From: Draconibacterium sp.
GTDB lineage: Bacteria; Bacteroidota; Bacteroidia; Bacteroidales; Prolixibacteraceae
Reading direction: 5' to 3'
DNA length: 11,791 nt
NCBI GenBank assembly: GCA_027011835.1
Contig: JALUZN010000116.1
Coordinates: forward strand, 1 to 11,791
Position numbers and translations under genes: made by a program. The notes under the pieces were generated by a model, which saw only the letters and a program-made list of their open reading frames with translations, did no database searches and was not told the DNA's origin. Shown piece by piece: positions 1 through 7,588 of this stretch. Numbering within the stretch: position 1 is the stretch's first letter; each line of letters begins with the position of its first letter.

Positions 1-287
1 GAATAATAAAAGGAAAAAACCGGCCGGTTATTGAGCAGCAGGGACGCGCTACAATTTTGGCAGCTTTCGAATTTGTCGATGCGGTAGTTGTTTTCGGAGA
101 AGAGACTCCGGCAGAACTAATTGCCAAAATAATTCCAGATGTATTGGTAAAAGGCAGAGAGTATAAAATTCACGAAATTGCCGGCCACGACACAGTTTTA
201 GCAAACGGAGGCAAAGTTGAAACTCTCGATTTGGTACCCGGAATATCGACCAGCGAACTGATAAAAAAAATTAAAACCCTCGACTAA
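1..287 (+). CDS. rfaE2: D-glycero-beta-D-manno-heptose 1-phosphate adenylyltransferase, C-terminal part (partial)
   Basis: The gene is truncated by the window start; the reading frame is open from position 3 and gives 94 residues ending at TAA 285-287. The enzyme transfers AMP from ATP to heptose 1-phosphate, making ADP-heptose for the LPS inner core in the cytoplasm. Visible family features are an early N-R-P run, the stretch FVDAVVVFGEETPAELI, then PDVLVKGREY, GGKVETLDLVPG and the terminal STSELIKKI segment, which fit the C-terminal half of the cytidylyltransferase-fold domain of RfaE2/HldE. The N-terminal HxGH nucleotide-binding motif would lie upstream and is not visible, so I cannot say whether this is a stand-alone adenylyltransferase or the end of a bifunctional HldE. 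The TTG at 57 is internal and not a start. The stop overlaps the radA ATG by one base, implying co-transcription and translational coupling. Confidence 0.88.
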   Translation, partial: IIKGKNRPVIEQQGRATILAAFEFVDAVVVFGEETPAELIAKIIPDVLVKGREYKIHEIAGHDTVLANGGKVETLDLVPGISTSELIKKIKTLD

Positions 288-1645
288 TGGCTCAAACAAA
301 AACAATTTATACATGCCAAAACTGTGGCGCCCAGTCGCCAAAATGGATGGGTAAATGTACTTCGTGTGGTGAGTGGAATACACTTGTTGAGGAGGTTGTT
401 TCGAAAAAAACCACGACCAGCAAACTTTCGGCACAAATATCGGGCAACCAGCCACTTACACTCGAAAACGTACGCGCAATAAAAAATCAGCGTATTTCGG
501 TTGGAATAGATGAGTTTAATCGTGTTCTTGGCGGTGGAATTGTTCCCGGCTCGTTAATTCTTTTGGGTGGCGACCCGGGAATAGGAAAATCGACTCTGGC
601 ATTACAAATGGCACTGGGACTACCCGACCGGAAGATTCTGTATACTTCGGGCGAAGAGAGTTTACAGCAAATTAAGCTGCGTGCCGAACGGTTAAATCTG
701 ATTAATAACAACTGCTTTTTTTTAAGCGAAACATCGTTGGAGCATTTAATTGCACAAACCGAACAGGTTCATCCCGAGCTTCTGATTATCGACTCTATTC
801 AAACCATTTCAACAGAAAAAATTGAGTCGTCGCCCGGTTCGGTTTCGCAAGTTCGCGAATGCACATCGGCCATCTTAAAATTTGCAAAAAAGAACGATGT
901 GGCGGTAATTTTAATCGGGCACATTACAAAAGAGGGCAGCCTGGCAGGTCCGAAAATTCTGGAACATATGGTCGATACGGTTTTGCAATTCGAGGGCGAC
1001 ACAAATTATATGTTCCGTATTTTACGTTCGAATAAAAACCGTTTTGGCTCGACCAACGAATTGGGAATTTTTGAGATGCGCAGCGATGGATTGCGCGAAG
1101 TAACAAACCCTTCGGAGCAACTTATTTCGAAAGTAAACGACGATGTTAGCGGAACAGCAATTGCTGCCACAATTGAAGGTGTACGCCCTATTTTAATTGA
1201 AATTCAGGCACTGGTAAGCTCGGCGGCTTACGGCACTCCACAACGCTCGTCAACCGGTTTCGATTTGCGGCGGTTAAATATGTTGCTGGCTGTTCTCGAA
1301 AAACGGGCAGGTTTTAAACTCATTCAAAAAGATGTTTTTTTAAACATTGCCGGCGGACTAAAAATTAGCGACCCTGCAACCGATTTGGCAGTTATCTGCT
1401 CCATTCTTTCGTCGAATATTGATATTGCAATAAATCATAAAATATGCTTCGCAGGCGAAGTGGGATTAACCGGCGAAATACGCGCTGTCAGCCGTATTGA
1501 ACAACGTATTGCCGAAGCCGAGAAACTGGGCTTTTCAAAAATTTTTATTCCCGCACTGAATAAAGGGTTCGATACTTCGACACTAAAAATTGAAGTTGTA
1601 AAAGCCAGCCGAGTCGATGAGGTGTTTAAAAAAATATTCAGATAA
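287..1645 (+). CDS. radA: DNA repair protein RadA (branch-migration ATPase)
   Basis: Complete 452-residue RadA/Sms, the usual family length. RadA is a RecA-like hexameric motor that promotes branch migration and D-loop extension in recombinational repair. Domains in order: an N-terminal C4 zinc finger (Cys10, Cys13, Cys25, Cys28); a RecA-type ATPase with Walker A GGDPGIGKST at 94-103 and a Walker B-like LLIIDS at 165-170; the RadA signature KNRFG at 250-254; then a C-terminal Lon-protease-like domain from about 285 onward (GGLKISDPATDLAV near 356-369, GEVGLTGEIR near 390-399). All key elements are intact. The ATG shares one base with the preceding heptose adenylyltransferase stop, so the two genes are read from one message; no separate promoter is seen. 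The gene ends 163 bp before the next gene. Confidence 0.98.
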   Translation: MAQTKTIYTCQNCGAQSPKWMGKCTSCGEWNTLVEEVVSKKTTTSKLSAQISGNQPLTLENVRAIKNQRISVGIDEFNRVLGGGIVPGSLILLGGDPGIGKSTLALQMALGLPDRKILYTSGEESLQQIKLRAERLNLINNNCFFLSETSLEHLIAQTEQVHPELLIIDSIQTISTEKIESSPGSVSQVRECTSAILKFAKKNDVAVILIGHITKEGSLAGPKILEHMVDTVLQFEGDTNYMFRILRSNKNRFGSTNELGIFEMRSDGLREVTNPSEQLISKVNDDVSGTAIAATIEGVRPILIEIQALVSSAAYGTPQRSSTGFDLRRLNMLLAVLEKRAGFKLIQKDVFLNIAGGLKISDPATDLAVICSILSSNIDIAINHKICFAGEVGLTGEIRAVSRIEQRIAEAEKLGFSKIFIPALNKGFDTSTLKIEVVKASRVDEVFKKIFR

Positions 1646-1656
1646 CCATTTTAATC

Positions 1657-1711
1657 CTGTTTTTTTTGAATGGCATCTAAACAATTTTTAATTTGGTCGC
1701 TCAAAAAACAG
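1657..1711 (+). repeat. Imperfect inverted repeat downstream of radA, possible weak terminator
   Basis: The arms are CTG-T8-GA at 1657-1669 and TC-A6-CAG at 1701-1711, separated by a loop of about 31 bases. A second nested pair, CCATT/AATGG, flanks the T-run. It sits directly after the radA stop and before the next promoter candidate, where transcription should end, but the stem is A/T-rich and the loop long, so function as a terminator is uncertain. Confidence 0.25.
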
Positions 1712-1737
1712 TAGTCTATTTTTATTGAACCTAAATT

Positions 1738-1766
1738 TTTGCGTGAAACGAGTTACATTACTTTTG
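1738..1766 (+). promoter_or_regulatory. Bacteroidota-type promoter for the lipoprotein-amidohydrolase pair
   Basis: TACTTTTG at 1759-1766 matches the Bacteroidota -7 consensus TAnnTTTG exactly. TTTG at 1738-1741 is a -33-type box with a 17-base spacer, at the short end of the reported range. The predicted transcript would start near 1773, leaving an A-rich leader of about 36 bases before the ATG at 1809. Consensus match is seen directly; activity is inferred. Confidence 0.55.
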
Positions 1767-1808
1767 TTCGAGTGTATTTTGAATTCCAAATAAAAACAAA
1801 CAATTTAA

Positions 1809-2207
1809 ATGAATAAGTTATTAGTAGTTGTATCGATTTTAGTTATTATTTTAACCGGTTGCGATAAGCCTGCATTCGAAAAACCCAAGCATCTGATTAA
1901 AGAGAAACAGATGATTAATATGTTGGTCGACATTCATATTGCCGAAGCAACCTATAATAAAGTAAGATACGATTCGATAATGAAGAACCGCACCTCGGCC
2001 GACTTTTATTACTCGGTTTTAAGGAAATACAATGTTCCCGATTCGGTTTTCGAAAAGTCGTTTGTTTTCTATGCCAGCACCCCGCGAAGTTTTGAGAAAA
2101 TGTACCGGAAAGTAATGAACAGATTGAGTGAGATTGAACAACGTTATTCGGGCAGAAAAGAAGAACTTCTAAAATTCGACAAAGAGAAAGAGAAAAATAT
2201 AAAATGA
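1809..2207 (+). CDS. DUF4296 family lipoprotein
   Basis: A 132-residue protein with a lipoprotein signal peptide: a basic start (MNK), a hydrophobic core and the lipobox LTGC with lipidated Cys18. The mature part carries the DUF4296 pattern: K-H-L-I-x-E-x-x-M near 27-38, a DIHIAEA segment near 41-47, YYxVLRKYNVPDSVFEKSFxFYA near 67-89, and a helical KMYRKVMNRLSEIE region near 97-110, ending in a highly charged Lys/Glu tail. DUF4296 has no established biochemical role; it is a small, mostly helical lipoprotein family of Bacteroidota. The mature protein lacks catalytic motifs I can recognise. The stop overlaps the next start (ATGA, four bases), so it is translationally coupled to the amidohydrolase, which suggests a shared condition or pathway but does not reveal it. 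Confidence 0.9.
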   Translation: MNKLLVVVSILVIILTGCDKPAFEKPKHLIKEKQMINMLVDIHIAEATYNKVRYDSIMKNRTSADFYYSVLRKYNVPDSVFEKSFVFYASTPRSFEKMYRKVMNRLSEIEQRYSGRKEELLKFDKEKEKNIK

Positions 2208-3397
2208 GAAAAATAGCTGCCTCATATGTTTTTTTGAGTAACGGTACACTTCTGAAAAATGGCGTTATTGTTTGCAACAACAAAGGAACAATTACCGATA
2301 TTATTGAAAATAAAAACGGATTAAAAGAGGAAGCAGGGCTTGAGTTTTACAGTGGAATTCTGGTTCCCGGATTTGTAAATACGCATTGTCATATCGAGCT
2401 CTCGCACCTTCATAATAAAATAGAGGAGAAAAAAGGAATTGGCGCATTTGTGGGCGCAATAAAACAGCTGCGGAACAGTACTCCTGAAACGATAGAAGAA
2501 GCAGTAACTATTGCCGACAAAAAAATGAATGCTGCCGGTATTGTTGCCGTTGGCGATATTTCAAACTCAACTGTTTCGCTCGCCATAAAACAAAAAAGCA
2601 AACTATTTTACCACACTTTTGTCGAGTCGTTCGGGTTTTCTCCAACCGTTGCCAACAGCGCTTTCGACTATGTAAAACTTGTCCATTCCGAATTCAAAAA
2701 AAACAGATTGCAGGCGTCAATCGTTCCACATTCGCCTTATTCGGTTTCGCAGCCGCTTTTCGAAAAAATAAAGCAGTTTGCTGCAAAAAGTGGTAGTGTT
2801 TTGTCAATTCACAATCAGGAAAGCCCATCGGAAACACAGTTCTTTAAAGATGGAACCGGCTCTATTGCTGATTATATTAAGAGCAATATGGACATTGACT
2901 CTTCGCACTGGAAACCCACAGGAGAAAGTTCACTTATTTCTACCTTACCATTCTTACCAACCAAAAATCAACTTATTTTGGTTCATAATACATTTACAAT
3001 GGAAGAAGATTTAATTGAATTGAAAAAATACAGAGAGCTTAAAAATACCTATTTTGCCCTCTGTCCGAACTCAAATTTATACATCGAAAATCACCTCCCA
3101 CCGGTTTCGCTTTTTCGTAAACACAATGTAAATATTTGCCTTGGAACCGACAGTCTTGCATCGAATCATCAACTCTCAATTCTGTCGGAAATGATTACAC
3201 TGCAACAAAATTTCCCGGAAATAGAACTGAACGAACTACTCGCCTGGAGTACAAAAAACGGAGCAAAAGCACTTAACATTGAAAAGGAATATGGTAGTTT
3301 CGAAAAAGGGAAAACTCCGGGAATAAATCTGATTTCGGGTATCGATTTTAACACAATGAAACTTACAAACGCAAGTCGGGTAAAAAAACTGGCTTAA
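2204..3397 (+). CDS. Metal-dependent amidohydrolase, ATZ/TRZ/aminofutalosine-deaminase-like
   Basis: A 397-residue cytosolic member of the amidohydrolase superfamily. It has the small beta-sandwich N-terminus (1-55) and the TIM barrel with all expected metal and catalytic residues: HCH (His61, His63) after the VPGFVNT strand, HSPYSVS near 176, HxxE (His203, Glu206), LVH (His261) and GTDSLASN (Asp316). This layout is that of single-metal deaminases acting on purine- or pterin-like rings (chlorohydrolase, guanine deaminase, methylthioadenosine deaminase, aminofutalosine deaminase). The combination HCHIELS plus GTDSLASN most reminds me of aminofutalosine deaminases of the futalosine menaquinone route, but I see no other mqn gene here, so no substrate or symbol is assigned. 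It starts with ATG inside the stop of the DUF4296 lipoprotein gene (four-base overlap). No truncation or missing residue. Confidence 0.88.
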   Translation: MRKIAASYVFLSNGTLLKNGVIVCNNKGTITDIIENKNGLKEEAGLEFYSGILVPGFVNTHCHIELSHLHNKIEEKKGIGAFVGAIKQLRNSTPETIEEAVTIADKKMNAAGIVAVGDISNSTVSLAIKQKSKLFYHTFVESFGFSPTVANSAFDYVKLVHSEFKKNRLQASIVPHSPYSVSQPLFEKIKQFAAKSGSVLSIHNQESPSETQFFKDGTGSIADYIKSNMDIDSSHWKPTGESSLISTLPFLPTKNQLILVHNTFTMEEDLIELKKYRELKNTYFALCPNSNLYIENHLPPVSLFRKHNVNICLGTDSLASNHQLSILSEMITLQQNFPEIELNELLAWSTKNGAKALNIEKEYGSFEKGKTPGINLISGIDFNTMKLTNASRVKKLA

Positions 3398-3500
3398 ACA
3401 AAACGTAGAACGCGTCCGTAATCTGATTTACCCTTTATTCAAAGCAGTTTGACTTCAGAATTGAGATATTTATGAATTATTCAGATTATTAATATGGCGT

Positions 3501-3513
3501 ACAGCTGAGCTGT
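3501..3513. repeat. 13-bp palindrome in the convergent intergenic gap
   Basis: ACAGCT-G-AGCTGT is a perfect 6-bp inverted repeat around a single central G. It lies in the 181-bp gap (3398-3578) between the ends of the amidohydrolase and TonB-receptor genes, which face each other. There is no T-run beside it, so it is not a typical intrinsic terminator. Nothing else convincing was found in this gap. Confidence 0.3.
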
Positions 3514-3578
3514 TAAAATACTCGAAACATAGAATAAATACCCTAATATAAATACAGTTCAATAACCACAACGCCCGG

Positions 3579-6149
3579 TTAAAACTTCCACATTAATTTA
3601 GCTCCAAACATTCGGGGTTCACCCGGCACAAACGTGGTAATTCCAAACATACTTCCCGAGTGTCCGGCGCTGGTTACAAATTGCTCGTCGAGCAGGTTTG
3701 TTCCGTAAACCGAAAAAATCACATTGGGCTCTGCCAACTCCAGACCACCGTTAATATTTAATAAGCCGTATGCATTTTGTTTTAGGTTTTCGCTGTTGGC
3801 ATTATCGAAATAAAAATCGGTTTTAAACGAATACGATGGCGTAACAAACAGTTGAATGGTGGGTGTAATATTTACCCGTGCATTTAATCCGAAAGTAAAA
3901 CTGTGCTCGGGCGATAAACGCAACCGGTTTCCGGCATATTTTTGCTTCTCTCCGGCAACATTTGTCGAGTCGAATGCAGAGTGCAACCAAGCATAATTTC
4001 CAAAAACAGTTAACTGTTTTATTACGGCAACCTGTGCATTTACCTCAGCACCCCAAAGTGTTGCTTTACCACCGTTTACTGTCTGGTAAATGTATTTTGG
4101 CGAAGTAGAATCGAGCACCCACTCGCCCGTTTGAAAGTTTTTATATTGCTGATAAAAGCCGGTTGCATCAACAAAAATTCGCGACAGGAATGACGTTTTA
4201 AAGCCCCCTTCGTAGTTGTTTAAGATCTCTGCATCAACATTCTCCTCATCGCCCGAATTATTAAACTGCAAAACATTGGGGCGGCGGCCACGTGCATAGT
4301 TGACAAAAACAGTTGCCTCGTCGCTAATTTTAACCTGCAATCCTGCATGCCCGGTAACCGAAATTGTATTTTTATTTATTTGAGTGGTTTCTGCTAGCGG
4401 GAAAATAAGATTGGGAACATTGCCGGTAATCATTCCCAAAGTAGAAATAGAGCCACCGGAAAATACAGCCCGGTTGCTGTATTTATATGTATCGAACATT
4501 CCTCGTACTCCACCCGAAAGATAAACCTTGCGCAAAAACTGATAGGTAAAATCGAGAAAAGCCTCTACCGATTGGTTTGTTGCCCGGTTTAACTTTTCCT
4601 CTTCGTGGTTTTCCGGAAGCGACATTCCAGCAGCCGGCCCCATTTCCGGAATATCGGGCAGGGTTTCAATTACAACCGGTTGCCCGCTGGAAGCGACTAA
4701 ATTAACGGGGTCGAGAAAAAGGTTGGCCGTGTGTTGTTCGTTTGTTGCAAACCCTAATTTTTGGTCGGCTTTTTCGTGTAAATAAGTAGCACCCATTGAA
4801 CCATTCATCCGGCTGTTTCTCGAGAAATTCAAACGAATTTCCTGAAAAAACTGTTCTGCTTTTCCATTTTTTTGAAGATTAATTGCCTGCGCTGCTGTAC
4901 CGTCACCATCAATTAATGCCGAAGAGTTTCCGCTGCTGTACGAACTGATTGATGAGAGATAAATGTGTTCAGAAAAATAGTATTTGTAGTTAAGTGTGGC
5001 ATCGTAAAAATCGGTTGCTGAAGTTAGTTTTCCCCCTTCATTTAACGATGCTGTACCACTAAATACACCGGTTTTGCCGTTGGTATTCGGATAAATTTTA
5101 CTCATAAAAGCAACTCCCGGCGCATCACTCTTTTGGTAGTTAAAAACCAAGTCGATTTGATGGTTCCAGGCAGGTAAAAACCGTACCGAAAAGCGCCCGC
5201 CAAAATTCTCTTTCCCGTTTAATGTGCCGCCAAAAGTGTTTGTGACAAAACCATCGCGGGCGTTGTAAATACCTGCCGCACGTACAAAAAGCATATCTTC
5301 AATTACGGGAATATTGACTGCTGCCCTCACCTCTTTTTGTGCAAAGTTTCCCCCTCCGGCAGTAATGTAACCTCCGAAATAGTTATCGGGATTTTTGCTG
5401 ATAAACCGGATGGCACCGGCTTGTGCTCCCCTTCCCCAAAGTGTGTTTTGCGGCCCTTTTAAAACTTCAACACGTTCCAAATCGAAAAGCTCTACTGATG
5501 CAGCACCCTCGCGGTTTACCGGAACACTGTTATTAAAAACGGCAACTCGCGGCTGCGAACTCAACCACATATTATTGTTCGTTATTCCCCGGATTGTAAA
5601 ATCAGTTTGATTGGTGTAACCGCTTACCAACAAGCCCGGAACAAATTCGCCAAGTTGATTCAACCCGGTAATGTTCGACTGCTCCATTGTTTTTGCGGTA
5701 ACCGCAGTAACTGCCAGCGGAACATCCATAATTTGCTGTTCGCGTTTTTGTGTGCTTACCATTTCCGGCTCAAAATGAAAACGCTCTTCGGCAAGCATTA
5801 TTTTTTTATAATTCTCGCCGGCACGAAGAATAATATCGGTGGTTTTTATTTTATATCCGGCAAAAACAACTCGTATGCGGGCTTTCCCGGTTTGCAGATT
5901 TTTAATAAGAAATTCGCCAAAAACATTGGTGTGAACTGTTTTTTTTGTTCCATCGATGGTAACACGGGCACCGGCAATTGGATTTTTATCGGCATCGTAA
6001 ATTGTGCCGCTTAAATAAACCGGCTGCAACTTTCTCGCAACCGTTTCAACATTGCGGTATTTACGTTTTACTTTTCCGCGTTTTTTTGCCTGCCCGAAAG
6101 CAGTTGAAAAAACAAACAAAACAAACAATATTGACAAAATATGCTTCAT
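3579..6149 (-). CDS. TonB-dependent outer-membrane receptor
   Basis: An 856-residue outer-membrane receptor that imports a ligand using TonB-ExbBD energy. In order: signal peptide at about 1-19 (cleavage near AFG-Q); an unusually basic stretch at 22-32 (8 of 11 residues Lys/Arg); a carboxypeptidase-regulatory-like beta domain at about 46-119; a TonB-box-like segment at 128-136 (PEMVSTQKR); a plug domain at about 140-251 (DVPLAVTAV, FTIRGI, VEVLKGPQNTLWGRGAQAGAI); and a beta-barrel to the C-terminus, ending in Phe. The plug resembles the iron-complex/siderophore type common in proteobacteria rather than the SusC/RagA type, and no SusD partner, FecR or sigma factor gene adjoins it. The ligand is therefore unknown, with iron chelates or another small ligand possible. 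The gene is a single unit on the minus strand; 175 bp separate it from the kinase gene upstream. Confidence 0.92.
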   Translation of the reverse strand: MKHILSILFVLFVFSTAFGQAKKRGKVKRKYRNVETVARKLQPVYLSGTIYDADKNPIAGARVTIDGTKKTVHTNVFGEFLIKNLQTGKARIRVVFAGYKIKTTDIILRAGENYKKIMLAEERFHFEPEMVSTQKREQQIMDVPLAVTAVTAKTMEQSNITGLNQLGEFVPGLLVSGYTNQTDFTIRGITNNNMWLSSQPRVAVFNNSVPVNREGAASVELFDLERVEVLKGPQNTLWGRGAQAGAIRFISKNPDNYFGGYITAGGGNFAQKEVRAAVNIPVIEDMLFVRAAGIYNARDGFVTNTFGGTLNGKENFGGRFSVRFLPAWNHQIDLVFNYQKSDAPGVAFMSKIYPNTNGKTGVFSGTASLNEGGKLTSATDFYDATLNYKYYFSEHIYLSSISSYSSGNSSALIDGDGTAAQAINLQKNGKAEQFFQEIRLNFSRNSRMNGSMGATYLHEKADQKLGFATNEQHTANLFLDPVNLVASSGQPVVIETLPDIPEMGPAAGMSLPENHEEEKLNRATNQSVEAFLDFTYQFLRKVYLSGGVRGMFDTYKYSNRAVFSGGSISTLGMITGNVPNLIFPLAETTQINKNTISVTGHAGLQVKISDEATVFVNYARGRRPNVLQFNNSGDEENVDAEILNNYEGGFKTSFLSRIFVDATGFYQQYKNFQTGEWVLDSTSPKYIYQTVNGGKATLWGAEVNAQVAVIKQLTVFGNYAWLHSAFDSTNVAGEKQKYAGNRLRLSPEHSFTFGLNARVNITPTIQLFVTPSYSFKTDFYFDNANSENLKQNAYGLLNINGGLELAEPNVIFSVYGTNLLDEQFVTSAGHSGSMFGITTFVPGEPRMFGAKLMWKF

Positions 6150-6164
6150 CTGTTAAAATTTAGA

Positions 6165-6190
6165 ATCAAGATACAAGAACCAAGACAAGA
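6165..6190. repeat. Degenerate CAAGA heptad repeat upstream of the TonB receptor
   Basis: CAAGA occurs at 6167-6171, 6174-6178, 6181-6185 and 6186-6190; the first three copies are spaced exactly 7 bases apart and the fourth abuts the third. On the minus strand this reads as TCTTG units lying 16-41 bases before the receptor start codon, so it would be in the mRNA leader or promoter region. I recall longer arrays of similar units in intergenic regions of related genomes, but cannot check that here. Confidence 0.5.
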
Positions 6191-6265
6191 AAATTAGTGC
6201 CTTAACTTAATCGTACTCCTGTGTGTGAAATATTATCATGCACGTTTCGCTTCAATAAACATTAG

Positions 6266-6276
6266 AATTGACAATT
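6266..6276. promoter_or_regulatory. Small palindrome beside a weak -7-like box upstream of the TonB receptor
   Basis: AATTG-A-CAATT is a perfect 5-bp inverted repeat at 6266-6276. On the minus strand a near-consensus -7 box (TTAGTTTG, one mismatch to TAnnTTTG) lies just upstream at 6280-6287, so the palindrome would fall at the transcript start, an operator-like position. There is no good -33 box, and short AT-rich palindromes occur by chance, so this is tentative. Confidence 0.2.
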
Positions 6277-6324
6277 AAACAAACTAAAGAGCACACTCTG
6301 TAATACATTGAAATTAAGCGTTTT

Positions 6325-7536
6325 CTATTTATTCAGAATTATTCTGAAAGTAGTTCCTTTTCCCAATTCCGACGATTTAATAAATATTTTTCCCTGATGA
6401 TAAATCTCCACAATTCGTTTGGCAAGCGAGAGTCCCAGTCCCCAACCACGTTTTTTTGTAGAGAATCCGGGTTGAAAGATGGTTTTAAACTGCGATTTTG
6501 CAACACCCGTTCCGGTGTCGGTTATATCGATAAAAACCTGTTCCTCTTTCTCTTTTAATTGAATTGAAATGGTACCGTTACTTCCCATTGCATCGATGGC
6601 ATTTTTACACAAGTTTTCGATAACCCACGAAAAAAGAGCAGCATTCATTGGAACCTCGATGGGTTTGTTTTCCGAAAATGAAGTTTCGAAAATAACTTTA
6701 TTCGACGAGCGCGTTTTTAAATAACTTATTGATGACTGCAATACTTCAACTAAATTCATACGAAGCAGTTCAGGTTTTGAGCCAATTTTCGAAAAACGCT
6801 CGGTAATTCGTTCCAATCGTTGTATATCTTTTTCAAACTCCTTAATCAGTTCGGGGTCGATATTCTTAAGTTTTAGTATTTCAATCCATGCCATTAGCGA
6901 CGAAATGGGGGTTCCTAACTGGTGGGCCGTTTCTTTCGACATTCCCACCCAAACCTGATTTTGTTCGGCACGTTGTGTGGCATTAAAAGCAAAGTATGCA
7001 ACCACAATGAAAACAATAATTACAAAAAGCTGTACCCACGGATAAAACCGGAGGTTGCGTAAAATGTGCGATTCGCGATAGTAAAGAAGTAAATAATTAT
7101 TTTCCGATAAATCGATGCGGATAGGTTTCGCCGCACTTTTCATCTTTTTAAGCTCTTTTGCAAGTACTATTTCGCGGCGTTCTTTGCTGTAATTAATATT
7201 GGCATCTAAATAAATTTTCCCAGAGGCATCGACAATAATCATTGGAATAGTTGTATTCTGACCCGTGACCAAACCAAGAAAATTCAGGTATTTCGAGTTA
7301 AGCTCTTCCATTTCCGGCGTTGTCGATTTAACGATTGTATCGTCATACGTTGTCGAATCGATGGTTACATTATTTAGTCGTTCGGTTGCTTCGGCCCATA
7401 ACATGGCTTTCTTATGTTCTTCCTGTGCCACTTTTTTTGTCAGCCAGTTTGTATATGCCAACGATGCAACACCTATTGAGATGGCAATAAAAAGGAGGAG
7501 TGTTTTCCAACGACGTCTTTTAAGGTAAATATCCAA
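6325..7536 (-). CDS. Membrane sensor histidine kinase (HisKA-HATPase)
   Basis: A 403-residue sensor kinase. The basic N-terminus (KRRRWK) is followed by TM1 at about 12-30, a periplasmic region at about 31-166 with a PAS/Cache-like strand pattern (PMIIVDASGKIYLD near 98-111), TM2 at about 167-186, then the HisKA dimerisation/phosphoacceptor helix with KETAHQLGTPISSL (phosphoacceptor His205) and an HATPase domain: N box ENLCKNAIDAM (307-317), G1 DTGTGV (340-345), F region FQPGFSTKK, and G2 GWGLGLSL (364-371). All ATP-binding boxes are intact. Gln rather than Glu follows His205; from memory this HQLGTP form recurs in a Bacteroidota kinase family, so it is probably a family trait. The start is TTG at 7536, because no ATG precedes it in frame after the TAA at 7581-7579 and the next ATG would remove TM1. 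It lies 52 bp after dxs, likely in the same unit. No response regulator gene directly follows. Confidence 0.93.
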   Translation of the reverse strand: MDIYLKRRRWKTLLLFIAISIGVASLAYTNWLTKKVAQEEHKKAMLWAEATERLNNVTIDSTTYDDTIVKSTTPEMEELNSKYLNFLGLVTGQNTTIPMIIVDASGKIYLDANINYSKERREIVLAKELKKMKSAAKPIRIDLSENNYLLLYYRESHILRNLRFYPWVQLFVIIVFIVVAYFAFNATQRAEQNQVWVGMSKETAHQLGTPISSLMAWIEILKLKNIDPELIKEFEKDIQRLERITERFSKIGSKPELLRMNLVEVLQSSISYLKTRSSNKVIFETSFSENKPIEVPMNAALFSWVIENLCKNAIDAMGSNGTISIQLKEKEEQVFIDITDTGTGVAKSQFKTIFQPGFSTKKRGWGLGLSLAKRIVEIYHQGKIFIKSSELGKGTTFRIILNK

Positions 7537-7588
7537 TGCTAACGATTTTGTATTGTTTAAAGTAGCAAACGCAAGAAATTATTTATTA

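Noticed and set aside
57..59. TTG as the start of the first gene
   Set aside because: The frame stays open upstream to the window edge and the residues before it (NRPVIEQQGRATIL) align with the adenylyltransferase family, so the gene simply begins outside the window.
1915..2283. 122-codon minus-strand open frame across the lipoprotein/amidohydrolase junction
   Set aside because: It is antisense to two coupled real genes, with a low-complexity translation and no promoter or leader evidence.
3563..3580. AACC/GGTT inverted repeat at the end of the TonB-receptor gene as a terminator
   Set aside because: Only 4 bp of stem around a 9-10 base loop, overlapping the stop codon and without a following T-run on the minus strand.
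5607..6014. 135-codon plus-strand open frame inside the TonB-receptor gene
   Set aside because: It is antisense to a well-supported receptor N-terminus (signal peptide, carboxypeptidase-like domain, plug) and its translation shows no family features.
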